A stretch of 64,000 nucleotides of DNA from Knufia peltigerae. Lineage: Eukaryota; Ascomycota; Eurotiomycetes; Chaetothyriales; Trichomeriaceae. Below are positions 53,981-64,000 of this stretch, one piece after another. Under the pieces are notes generated by a model. The model was not told the DNA's origin and ran no database searches. It saw nothing but the letters and a program-made list of their open reading frames with translations. Numbering within the stretch: the first letter of the stretch is position 1; every line of letters begins with the position of its first letter. Made by a program: the position numbers and the translations under genes. Location of the stretch: contig JAPDRN010000068.1 in assembly GCA_030247855.1 (NCBI GenBank), forward strand, positions 62,001 to 126,000. Direction: 5' to 3'.

Positions 53981-55949
53981 TGGACGCAGCTCACTCGGCA
54001 ATGTCAGCGTTACCGCACCTTCGGCATGCTACTCTTTTCGATTTGGGATGTTTTCGCAATATCAGGATGCAGCACGACTGGCGCGACATCCCAATTTGCT
54101 ATAGACTTCTGACAGAGGCCTCACATGCACCTAAAGAAATGTGATGTCCTGGCAAGAATGACGAACTCACTCAATCGCGACTTTCATACTGAGTTTCCCA
54201 CGCAGTCCTCCACCTGCCGAGTATTCGTCGAGAGTTGACGCACAGAAGGGCGAATCTCGTCGTGCGGACTATCGGTCACTATCCCCATGTGCATCTTCGC
54301 TGAGGCGTTTCTGATGGCTGCGGACGAAAATCGTGAATGCTGACCCTGTAACTGCCAAGCTGCAACTACGTGGCCTTGCTGAAGCTCCTATCATTGTGCT
54401 GCGTATAAGACTTGCTGTGTGGACGGGCTGTTCATGCGGTCGGAAACCCCTGGTCATCCATCTATGCGAAACGCAGCAAACAAGGTGTCTAACTTTTGTC
54501 TTGATATATCCCTGTCCTAGAAATTTACCTTCGGGTGCAAGTCTCCGGAATCGTGGCGTTAGAGCCAGAGGCTGATACCATAAACAGTGTGCCGCTTACG
54601 TGCGCCAGTAGTTCGTCCTCAGGCCAGCCTCTTGCATGCATAGTGGCATCATCACGCGGTAGTGCTTCAATCGTTGTGTCAAGAGTTGATATCGGATCCG
54701 CATTTCGAATGTCTGGTTCAATGTTTTGACACATGTCCGTCTGCTGACAAAAGGATCACAATTCTCGGACCTTTCTCAGCACCCAAAGTGTTTTCGACCG
54801 CACGAAAGGAGGACGATGACGGGAAACACGAGATATTCAAGAATCCTACCACGACGGCTGGATGACGATATTTCGTGTTCCAAAGATCGTCATAATCCAA
54901 ACCATGTGGTCAACGGGATACAACAGAAGCAGCATCAACCTCTACAAGGATACTTCAGCCAATGCCCTATCTCTTATATCTGGGATTGTTGGTGCAAAGA
55001 GTCAAATCAATTGCGTCCGTCGAAGGCGTTACAAAGCTTTTCATCCACTGCGGACCAAGTTTGGCAATCTCTCCTTCTGCAGGGCCCAACCAGTAGCTTA
55101 GAACGGCAGCTCGAACAGTGATTTGCCTATATCTCGCATCGTTACCACGATCTCCAAACTGAAAGACCCTCCGTTTCGTCTCAAGATGGTCAGGTGTACT
55201 GTCAAAGCAGTCCGTACGCGCACCTTCACTTGACGGGAAGTCAGTGAAATGAGTTCCAGGAGAGTTCGGAAAGCCGGCAACAGCCCCGACTTTTTCAATC
55301 AAATAATAATGCTGTGGCTTCATGGACGACTGCACGAAGGCACGAGACCCATGCGCTTTGTCTCCGTCGACTTCAAAAAAGGTGGTACTTTACGCGAAGA
55401 GGACCATAAATGAAGTCTCCTATTCGTGTGCAACGGCGCCGCGGCCGAGAGTTATGGTGGCTCGGTAGGAAAGCGAATGTCACAGGCCCCAATTTGTACT
55501 CTGACATGATTGCCTATAGCAGCCCTGTACGGCGTAAGGCATTTCAGCCTTCGGGCGCCACGCGATTCGCCTACCCGGAGGCGTTGACACAGGGCCGGGC
55601 GACGGAGCGATCGCAACCCTGATTTGTCCTTCTGATTTCTTTACGCCATATGGCTTCCGCACCTTTCTTCGGATAGGAACTCCACATGAGGTCAGAATCA
55701 GGCCGAATTTCTGGCGGCGCTTACACTTGAGAGATAGTCTCTTGGCCAAGCCCCTCTATCCCTTCGCTTTGTCGCCAAAGGTGGTCCACACGTAGAGATG
55801 AATTCTGGTGCAGCGCTGCAGATCACACGTTTGCATTATGGGCTAGTAGCCTCGACATTGTTCTTCTAAAGAAGGACTCCTGCGCCGGGCTTTGCCTGAC
55901 GCACACGCGTCCTCGGCCTGCTGTTCGAAGGCCAGCGCAATGATACAGA
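53981..55949. other. Intergenic, possible decayed coding sequence
   Basis: About 2 kb with no intact gene. A 69-codon minus-strand frame (54525-54734) reads as if it were from a real protein, with an SGSNAT stretch resembling a degenerate P450 I-helix, but no haem-binding motif is found around it. Other frames look random. Confidence 0.4.
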
Positions 55950-58699
55950 ATGAGTGATAGCCAAGCGACCTCACCATCAACTTCCAAGCGAAGGCGCTAT
56001 TCAAGAGTGAGCCGAGCGTGCAATGAGTGCAGGTATGGATGTATTCACAGGTAACTCCGAGATCCAGCATGCAGGACACTAACAGCCAGTAAGAATCAGA
56101 AAAGTCCGCTGCGATGGCCGCATGCCTTGTGAGCCTTGTCAAGACTTCGACCGACGTAAGTATTGTGGTACACAGAGAAATGCGTCATTGTGATTGAACG
56201 ACGCAGACTGTACTTTCACATCCACAAAGGGGCAACGAACGGCAGGAGCACCTCGAACCAAGATTCTCGAAGATCGACTACGACGCGCCAAAGCCTTGCT
56301 CTATAAGATACAAGCTCAAAACCCTTCAGCGCAGCACAATGTCGAGATCAGCAGTATCTTCGAGTCTCCGCCTGGATCACCATCATCCGTATCGGATACA
56401 CCGGGTTTGGCGGATGACAATCCCGGAGATCACCTCGAGAACATGCTGGACGGTCGAGGTCGATTGACTGCCAACAAAAAATCCACCGAATATTATGGAG
56501 GTGGCTCAGGATTTGCCTTTCTTCAACGTACTCAGGAGCTCTTCAACCCCGAAGCCGCATTACATGGACACCCAAGGACCGGTAACATTGGTTCGGACGT
56601 TATCTCCAGGTTGTTTGACTCTCCACTTCCAGACAAGCAAGCTCTTGCTACGGACGTCCCTTTCTCTCAACTGCTGCCTTCGAGACAAACAGCTACAGGC
56701 TTGCTGAACATAGTGTTCGGCCAGACATATCACTTGTTGCACTTCCTCCACGAGCCTGCCTTCCAGAAACAAACGGAACGTATCTACGACTTGGATCCTA
56801 TCGAATTTTCAGATTCAGACCATGACTTTCTGCCTTTGTTCTATGCTGTTACTGCCCTGGGGTATCTATTCAACGGACAACTCCACCGTAGTTATGGCTG
56901 TAAAGGGGCGGTCAACCAAGCGTAAGTGAAAGTATTCGATGATACGGAATACGAACCTGACAGTTACAGGATGCGCCATTTCATTGCCGCACGCAGAATG
57001 GTAAATCTTGATCATTGTACAGACATTCTAAGCTTACAAACTATCCTTTGCTTCATTCTTTTTCTAATGTCCACGGCTCGCCTCGCATCTGCCCATACTT
57101 ATATCGGACTGGCTGTGGCAGCCTCTATGAGGATGGGACTTCATACGCAGGCGTGTTCGACCCTTGAGCATCTCACGGAGTTGGAAAAGGATATTAGACG
57201 TCGAGTGTTTTGGACCATCGTCAAACTTGACATCTACAGTGGCACCGTCCTCGGACTGCCGGGGATGATTAATTTAGACTATGTTGACCAGATAAAGCCC
57301 AGCGGTCATATCAAAGATTATGCGGATGAACATCACGGCGGCTTCGTTTCCCTCAAAACGAAGCGTTTACTTGCAGCTTCTGCTCAATATTTCGAAGTCT
57401 TAGGGATTACAAGCAAAGTCAGTCAGAAACTCTACCCCAAAACAAACGAAGAAGCCCATCGAGGGAACGAGTCAAAAATATATGTCAGTAACGCAATAAT
57501 TTTGGAAATCGAAGAAGATTTCAAACAATGGCGTGAAGGACTGCCAGATGCCCTTGGCTCGGATGACGAGACCGAATCTATGAGCAGGTAAGAGGACCCT
57601 TATTACCAACGCATGCTCGACTGATCACAGTTTAGTGTGCTATACGAACTCGAAATGGTTCACAACTTTGGACATATTCTACTCTACAGGCCATTCTTAC
57701 ATTATCTGGCGAGAACACGGGAAGATCAACCTCCGGATCCGCGCTTGATACGCTGTGCGACTGCGTGTGTCAAGATTTCGAGAACGACCATCTCACGGTC
57801 TGCTGGGATGCTCAAGAATGGATTTCTAGCTCCTGCAGCATGGCAATCTGTGTACACAATTTTTTTATCGCTGGTAACGCTTGTTTTCTATCTTGCCACT
57901 CAACATGGAAACCCTGAGTGCAATGCCATTCAGCGGGAAGCGGAGGAGGGAATCCGAATTTTGGCCAGGACTTCGTGCCAGGACATTGGATCAAAGAGGT
58001 GCTTGGATGTATTGAGGGTATGTGCGAGAGCGCGATGTTGAGACGGAGGTTGCTAATTTCTCGTGCCAGGTCCTGATTCGCAGATTGTCACACATTGTTG
58101 ATCTGGATGTGGATGATGTATGCACTTCAGTTGTACCACTCTGTAACAATCCCAATGACGATGATGATGAGGCCCTTCCAGAACAAAGTGAATCTATGAA
58201 CCCTGCGCGAGCCGAGGTTTCCTCCTCAGATACTTCAGCAAGCAGAGTTGGAAGACTCATGATTCTCCCATCACATCCACCACAGAATGTCCAGCCTCCC
58301 CCAACATATCGTTCTCGATCAACACCGGTAGCCGTACACGGTGTTAATGTACCGGGTTATCAGCAAATGCACTACCCAGCGACCACTCCAATGTGGGATT
58401 CGTCAGGAAGGACTCCGTTAGCTGGTCAAACCCAATACTTCACTTCCCATTCTTTACCTTATAGCATGTCGCCACCACCTCCGCCTACCAGGTCCGATGG
58501 CACAGAGCAGTATGGCTCTGCGCAGATGGAAGTGCCTTATACCCAAGGTTTTGCCTGGCCATTCTCACTACAAGGTGATAACACCGGTGCTAGTCATCCC
58601 TCAGGCAGAGAGTCACATCCCGGCCAGATGAATACGTTGACAGAGCAGGATATTGCTGCATTCATGCGGATCAACCCTGGGGAAGAGCCTTTTCTGTAA
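55950..58699 (+). CDS. Zn2Cys6 transcription factor, six exons
   Basis: Exons 55950-56032, 56094-56155, 56207-56921, 56970-57587, 57636-58017 and 58070-58699 give 829 aa, frames consistent throughout. The zinc cluster at residues 24-50 is C-x2-C-x6-C-x5-C-x2-C-x6-C (ACNEC | RIRKVRC, then GRMPCEPCQDFDR | HC), assembled from three exons. The middle domain (about 210-560) contains LLNIVFGQTYHLLHFLHEP, SAHTYIGLAVAASMRMGLH and RRRVFWTIVKLDIYSGTVLG plus LPGMI, the fungal_trans signature in its Xyr/Cat8-like arrangement. The C-terminus is Pro/Ser-rich and ends MRINPGEEPFL. The first intron has three successive AG acceptors, of which only the TAAG at 56093 keeps the cluster in frame. Targets are unknown; the nearest genes are not obviously metabolic. 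Confidence 0.9.
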
Positions 58700-59924
58700 G
58701 CAGAGCCTACCGCGTTCGACCACAAGTCGACTGCCTGTCATTGTCAGGAACGAGTGGAGTCGCGGGCCCCCCTGCCCCTCGTGATCGACATCTACAGCAT
58801 GACCTAGCTTTCACGCCATCAGTCGAGGTACCGATGGGATCTGTCCTATACCAGACAATGCAGATGAGCCCTCGTGCGATTGACAGATCAAGTAGCTTTT
58901 CTGGAGCCGCTGTCATTACCACATCGCACCGCAAAGGCACCACTACCAGCAGCGATGTAGTCAATGTGTTCCCTGGTTTGACAAAGACTTTTTCAAAACG
59001 CTCTTAGATCGATACATCAAATTTCAATCAAGACTCAAAGACAGGAATCCCAAGTGGCCCAATGTTACGTTACACTCGCATTATACACTCCATTGCATGA
59101 GAGTTCTAGAAACGTCCCATACGTGTTACTTTTGAACACACTGCTCCTCATTGAAGTACTATGCATACTAAGTGAGCCGACAAGCGCGCATAAGACGTCT
59201 TGTCGAGTCTTGTCTTGAGATCGGCATCACCATCGTGGTTCCGCTTCCGCGAAGTGATCCAAATATATATTCTGCGAATGCATATCGTGTTCCTCGTGAC
59301 GGGTCCAGTTTCGAATGCTCCGCCGCGAATCTCCCACAAGACCTGCCGATATTTCCCGTTCGCTTCAAAACAAACATCCTGGCTAGCGAGTCAGGCAACT
59401 GCAGATCAAAGGCTGCTTTGATTGTAGTGAGTGTGTCACGAGAGTCCCAACGGCTAACAAGGCTTTGGTGCTGGGTGGTTCACCCGGCGCCTTTTACAAC
59501 ACAGCCGCGTCTTAAATTGCACGTGGACCAATGAGCCTAGGCATGGCCCTCGCCAGCCCGCGCAACGATTCCACCAAATCTCCATTATTGCAGTGCCGGG
59601 GGGTTCTCCAGGGGAGGTAGACCCAGTTAGCACCCATCAAGGACGCCATGGGGAACAGCATCCCCATGTCTGCACTGCCACCCACTTATTAGAAGTGAGG
59701 CTGCTCCGCCGAGTACTGGTACCTCGTGCTTCCTCGCTCATGCCCGTTCGCACTCAGAGACAGGCCTCACTTCTTCGTCAGGGCACACTGAGCGGAAGCC
59801 TGATGATCCTAGACCAACACCCGTAACTAAAGGCGGTATCATTTCTGCCAGAACTCGAGATTCTTTCTTGAAACATCATCAAAGATTCTATGGCGGCGCG
59901 AACCGTCCAGGAAACTTTACTGCA
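58700..59924. other. Intergenic, nothing recognised
   Basis: About 1.2 kb between the Zn2Cys6 gene and the ankyrin protein. Short plus-strand frames (for instance 58741-59007) show no conserved features. Confidence 0.5.
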
Positions 59925-62678
59925 ATGGATCCTTTCTCAATCACATTAGGAGCTCTACAGATCGCCGGCGCATGCGCACAGGTCACGATAACGATCATCA
60001 AATGGGTAGGAGAGGTCAGGACAGTCGATGCACGAATCTCATGCTTCTGTGACGAAGTGACAGCCCTTCAGACTACATATGAAGGCCTTGAACGAAGCTT
60101 GTCGTCTCCTTTGATGGCAGAGGCTGCTCGTGTGGCTAGCAAAACCTCAGATGGGTCGCACCTCTGGCGCCAGATCAAAGAAACCCTGGACGATTCCAAG
60201 CGGACGATTCAGCGAGTCAATGATGTCCTCGACAACATTGTTCGTACGTCTGGCTTTGGACGGAAATTCAAGGCACAACTGCAGGAATCATTGTCTTCTG
60301 GCGAGCTCTCCCGGCTTCGGCAACGTATTCAGATTTTCAATACCGCCCTTTCCCTGCCCATACAGATGGTTTGCGTCATGCTGCAGCTTGAGCAAAGGGA
60401 TCTCACCAGTGATCACCAAGCCTCACTAGATGCGAAGCTGACGGGTTTAGAGAAGTCTGTGAGGGACCTTGTCCGAAGTCTTGGCCCGCGGTCGCGCTCG
60501 CAATCCCTCTCCAGTGCTACACTTGTCGCCACAGAGCCTGAGGCGCTGATGCCCGACGACGATATCGATACATATATCAAATTTGCAAAGAAGTTCCTGG
60601 CTACTGCATCTGCTGCTGCCAGTACTAGATCCTCTTTGAGTACAGTCTCACCAGTAATGGAGCCAGATATCCTCCTTGATCGAAGAAAACCATCCATACC
60701 CGACCTTCCACAGCCACTGACCGAAAGAGAAAGACTAGCACAGTGGATTCCCGAGCCAGGTCTGGCGACAGATATAAGCCGCAGTCGACACTCGAATAAG
60801 CTTCAGCATGGCTCAATATCGGATGATGCTGTTCTCGATGCCGAAGATGATACAGAGATCACCTTTATGAGAACGAAGCGACATCTCAACCTTGGGCAAG
60901 AGCGGGTGGAAAAGGGAAACCATGCCGGAGCTGAGACGCACTTGCGAAAAGCCATTACCCTGATGGAAAAGCACGACTTTGACGGGAGGATATCGTTGCA
61001 TCCAGCAGACGTTGTCTTAATGCTGGCTGACACATGTGTCAAACAGGAAAAGCTTGACGAAGCTATAAGCCTGCTGAAACCCGTAGCTGGTATGCGCGAG
61101 GATATATTCCCAGCTACAACGGAGGCGACAGAAGCTAAAACAAGATTGCCATCGCCCCCTTATCAACAAGTCGACAAGTTCCAGGCTCTGGCCGCAAGTC
61201 ATATGCTGGGTCAAGTTTTTATGCTCAAGTCAGACTACGACTCGGCCGAAGACCACGCACTGAAAGCATTCATGGAACGAAGAAAAGAGCTCGGTCCACA
61301 AGATGCAAAGACTTTGGAATCAGTGCAATTGGTCATAGACATTTATCGAGCTCAAGGCGATGAGGAGGAAGCCGAAGGATACGAAGTGTTCCTTCTACCT
61401 CCGGAGAAGCCCCCCAGAAATCTGCCTCGCGAGCCGTCGACCTCTTCTTTCGAGGAACCGCTGCTGGTACAGAAGACGATCGCGTTTGAGAGCAAGGCCC
61501 CACCCGTGCAGCCACAGACCAACCACCGCAATAGTCGTTCCAGTTTCGCGCAGCGGCTTCGACACCTCGGACGATCACCTCAGTCTTCGTACACCCAATC
61601 TCCTCCAGCTGTAGACCTTCACAGGCTATCGATATCGAGGTCTACGACACTGAACGACAACCTGCAGGATGTCGATGCCGACCAATCTCGTATCGACTGC
61701 TTGAGGAGCTTCAGTTCGCCTTCGGACTCCTCCACTCACGACCGAAGCATGTCAATCTACGACGATGACTCTGTCAACACTCCCTCCACCGGCATCATCG
61801 AGCGATCGAGCCGGACCATCGAGCCTACCTTCCTGGCCATCTCGCAGTTGTGTGCGGAGAAGAAGGTCGATCGCGCCGCCAAAGTAGCGCTGCAATTTCT
61901 AGACACTTACCACTCCAACGTCATGGTGATCCGCAAGATGGAAATGGAGAAGAACATCCGCCGTGGTAGCGGACAGGGCCTGGCCCGGACGGGTCGTGGC
62001 TATGCGCCCTTGCATTTCTTCTGCGAACTAAAGGAGGAGCACGCAGAAGAGGTGCACTTGCTGATCCGACAAGGAGTCAACGTCAACGCCGTTGCTTATC
62101 AAGCTGGCTACACCGAGTCCAATCCTAAAAACGCGTTTACGGCGCTACAAGCTGCCACCGACCGGGGTTACTCGACCATCACCTCCCTCTTACTCGCTTG
62201 TAAAGGTATCAGGACGGAAGTCCGGAACACGGACGGCCTGACACCGCTCATGGTCGCATGCCGACGTGGCCATTATCCCATCGTCAAACAATTGCTCGGC
62301 TTTCCCCTTCCCACCGAGTTTCCGCATTGGCATGGGAATACTCTGCTCCACGATGCAGCTCGACGCTGCGACCCGAGACTGGTAGAAATGCTGATCGATT
62401 TCCACCCCGACGTCGATGCTCGAGATACATTCGGCAAGACGGCCTTGATGCACGCGCTCACGTTGGACGATGTCATCGACGAAGCGGAACGGAAGAAGAG
62501 AGATAGAGGCAGGTGCAAGACGGTGAAAGTACTGCTCGAGGCAGGGGCAGATCCAACGCTTAGGGACAATCGTACGAACCTAGGTATCAGGGATTCTGCG
62601 GCAAAGTCAAAGGATCCAGATTTATTGGCGTTGCTTGATCGCGTTCCCAGGATGGGTGTGAGTGAATTGCTGGCTTGA
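59925..62678 (+). CDS. HeLo-like N-domain protein with TPR and ankyrin repeats
   Basis: Single exon, 917 aa from the ATG at 59925, which begins MDPFSITLGALQIAGACAQV, the typical opening of the fungal N-terminal domain of STAND/NLR-like proteins (HeLo-like N). An ATG 19 codons upstream would place a hydrophilic leader before it. The helical N-domain spans about 1-190. A Ser-rich linker follows, then TPR-like helices at about 310-480 (LGQERVEKGNHAGAETHLRK and VMLADTCVKQEKLDEAISLL), a long disordered region and ankyrin repeats at about 690-890 (NAFTALQAATDRGYSTITSL, DGLTPLMVACRRGHYPIVKQ, GNTLLHDAARRCDPRLVEML, FGKTALMHAL). No P-loop or NACHT/NB-ARC motif separates the N-domain from the repeats. 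Related proteins act in signalling, heterokaryon incompatibility or cell death; the function here is unknown. Confidence 0.85.
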   Translation: MDPFSITLGALQIAGACAQVTITIIKWVGEVRTVDARISCFCDEVTALQTTYEGLERSLSSPLMAEAARVASKTSDGSHLWRQIKETLDDSKRTIQRVNDVLDNIVRTSGFGRKFKAQLQESLSSGELSRLRQRIQIFNTALSLPIQMVCVMLQLEQRDLTSDHQASLDAKLTGLEKSVRDLVRSLGPRSRSQSLSSATLVATEPEALMPDDDIDTYIKFAKKFLATASAAASTRSSLSTVSPVMEPDILLDRRKPSIPDLPQPLTERERLAQWIPEPGLATDISRSRHSNKLQHGSISDDAVLDAEDDTEITFMRTKRHLNLGQERVEKGNHAGAETHLRKAITLMEKHDFDGRISLHPADVVLMLADTCVKQEKLDEAISLLKPVAGMREDIFPATTEATEAKTRLPSPPYQQVDKFQALAASHMLGQVFMLKSDYDSAEDHALKAFMERRKELGPQDAKTLESVQLVIDIYRAQGDEEEAEGYEVFLLPPEKPPRNLPREPSTSSFEEPLLVQKTIAFESKAPPVQPQTNHRNSRSSFAQRLRHLGRSPQSSYTQSPPAVDLHRLSISRSTTLNDNLQDVDADQSRIDCLRSFSSPSDSSTHDRSMSIYDDDSVNTPSTGIIERSSRTIEPTFLAISQLCAEKKVDRAAKVALQFLDTYHSNVMVIRKMEMEKNIRRGSGQGLARTGRGYAPLHFFCELKEEHAEEVHLLIRQGVNVNAVAYQAGYTESNPKNAFTALQAATDRGYSTITSLLLACKGIRTEVRNTDGLTPLMVACRRGHYPIVKQLLGFPLPTEFPHWHGNTLLHDAARRCDPRLVEMLIDFHPDVDARDTFGKTALMHALTLDDVIDEAERKKRDRGRCKTVKVLLEAGADPTLRDNRTNLGIRDSAAKSKDPDLLALLDRVPRMGVSELLA

Positions 62679-63165
62679 TTTCCTTTTTCTGCGTATTGTG
62701 AGATACCTATTAGGGAGCATACGATTATGGCTTGTGATGTTCTGAATGTGTGAAATATGATGTTGAGGATCAGACATTTCGTAACAGCTAGGTAGATACC
62801 ACCAGCACTCGGTATGAGCTATCTATCTGAGGTTCGGGGTGCACTACCTTATATATGGTACTATGTATTGAGTGACCTCTAGAGATATTTGTTTTGCACA
62901 GCCACATTTCTTCAGCCACATTCTTCTCCTGTGCGCCACAGTTACGTCATCTAACTCAATGGTGTTTCTTTTTGCCCAGTTTGTTTCATCATGCGCCCGT
63001 CACCTGCTTCCCAGGCATAAATAAAGACCTGGCCTTTGCTATCATACTATCGCATCCCATCTCGTTGTACTCTCAAACCTCCAAAGAGACTACTGGACAT
63101 CAACTGATCACCACCACTTCTTCGAATCGATCATATCGCTGTGAAAAGAGCAACAAACCATCACC
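62679..63165. promoter_or_regulatory. PMP3 promoter region
   Basis: About 490 bp upstream of PMP3. An A/T-rich TATA-like box (ATAAATAAA, 63017-63025) lies about 140 nt before the start codon. No gene seen. Confidence 0.4.
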
Positions 63166-63447
63166 ATGTCGGACGCAGCTCCCGCCCTCTTAATCGTCCT
63201 CATCACCATACTTCTCCCTCCCGTGGGTGTCGCCATGGTCGCTGGATGCGGATTTGATCTCTTTGTCAACATCTGTCTGACCCTTCTCGGTTACATCCCG
63301 GGCCACATCCACGCCTTTTACATCGAATACGTCTACTTTGACCGTCGCGACCGCGCGAGACACGGACAGCTCACCGGTCGTCCAGCGCCAGGCGTCTACT
63401 CTGATCGGGTCCAGAGCGGCGGCATTCAAGGCTACGGGACTATCTAG
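63166..63447 (+). CDS. PMP3: PMP3/UPF0057 plasma-membrane proteolipid
   Basis: Single exon, 93 aa. Two hydrophobic helices, APALLIVLITILLPPVGVAM and DLFVNICLTLLGYIPGHIHA, with the family marks LPPVGV and LTxLGYIPGxIHAxY between and after them, identify the Pmp3/Sna family (stress-induced small hydrophobic proteins). Yeast Pmp3 influences plasma-membrane potential and salt tolerance. The C-terminal 35 residues are charged and Gly-rich, a tail longer than in Pmp3 itself (55 aa) and more like the Sna2/Sna4 subgroup, which can locate to the vacuole. So the sub-family name is uncertain, although the family is not. Confidence 0.92.
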   Translation: MSDAAPALLIVLITILLPPVGVAMVAGCGFDLFVNICLTLLGYIPGHIHAFYIEYVYFDRRDRARHGQLTGRPAPGVYSDRVQSGGIQGYGTI

Positions 63448-64000
63448 GAGAGGTCCCGAGGTGGAAAGAAGAAGAAGACGACGACGACGGGAAATGAAAT
63501 CGCGGTTGAGGGGCCGCCTTTGCCAACAAACTAGAATCGATAAGATCGTGCGAGGCTCAAATGCATCTCAAAATGACACGCAGCTAACTAGTGCTGCTAT
63601 GACGGCGTGGACGGCGTTTCGGTTTGGAAGGAGACGACAGGAGAATGGACGATGGAAAATTCAACCACTCTAGTCCAAAGCCTTGTATTCGGTGCAAGAC
63701 GGGCAAAGCTCGGGCTGGCATGTAAATCTTAAGAGAGAGTTGGGAGCATGGGTCCAACAGTTGTATCCATTGATGGGTTTCAAGAGAGGAGAAAATTACA
63801 AGAAAAATTCCAGACGAGTGGGATCTTTTGTGTGTATAGTAGTATAGTAAGCTTTGAAGTGCCGGTCGACTGGTAATGTGTAGATAATTAGGCAAGAAAG
63901 AATTCATTGGGTGGTCATTCCGTCTTCCGTATCTATAGTCCTCGTAGTAAGCATAGTGAGGGACGATGAGTTACTCGTCCTCGTAATAGATGCATCTGGA
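63448..64000. other. 3' flank of PMP3 to right edge
   Basis: Contains a short run of GAA/GAC triplets just after the stop codon. No gene recognised up to the edge. Confidence 0.5.

Noticed and set aside
47479..54508. 25-nt near repeat at 47479-47503 and 54484-54508 (three differences)
   Set aside because: A match of this quality is roughly expected by chance in 64 kb, and the flanks do not align, so a mobile element is not supported.

Overview
The window comes from a filamentous ascomycete (Pezizomycotina). The signs are short introns of about 45-90 nt with GT(A/G) donors, AG acceptors and CTRAC/CTRAY-like branch sites, three Zn2Cys6 transcription factors, MFS transporters of fungal families, a velvet-type protein, a QDE-2-like Argonaute, and fungal housekeeping genes (RER1, ILV3, LCL2, PMP3, mitochondrial bL27). 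I cannot fix the order or genus. There are 22 genes I can support, one of them cut by the left edge. Splice sites were read by eye and checked for reading-frame continuity.

Left part (1-15 kb). The 3' end of RER1 is followed by three genes on the minus strand: a Zn2Cys6 regulator (6332-8850), a cis-aconitate-decarboxylase/MmgE-PrpD-like enzyme (4258-5778) and an ACS-family MFS transporter (1380-3346). This enzyme-transporter-regulator trio is the best candidate here for a small undescribed metabolic cluster. Next to it is a glycerol module: an aquaglyceroporin (9813-11302, minus) diverging from a glycerol kinase (12934-14770, plus).

Middle part (15-36 kb). This holds an MCT-type MFS transporter, a secreted GH16 beta-glucanase with a Gly-rich tail, a second Zn2Cys6 regulator, a DHA2-type 14-TM drug/H+ antiporter, mitochondrial dihydroxy-acid dehydratase, a Ser/Thr kinase with a long disordered N-terminus, and a small divergent velvet-domain protein.

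Right part (36-64 kb). A 4.4-kb gene-poor stretch is followed by a complete five-exon Argonaute (981 aa, catalytic set D-E-D-D), a URC4/DUF1688 uracil-catabolism gene, a short assembly gap at a (TG)n run, a 2EXR/F-box-like protein, an auxilin/Swa2-like UBA-TPR-J protein, bL27m diverging from LCL2, a third Zn2Cys6 regulator, a HeLo-like-N/TPR/ankyrin protein and PMP3.

The most unexpected signal outside genes is the 9-mer TACGGAGTA (or its complement TACTCCGTA). I found it nine times exactly, always between genes, against about 0.5 expected by chance. Two copies form an inverted pair between the glycerol channel and glycerol kinase genes. No tRNA, rRNA, CRISPR array, intact transposon or complete secondary-metabolite backbone gene was recognised.
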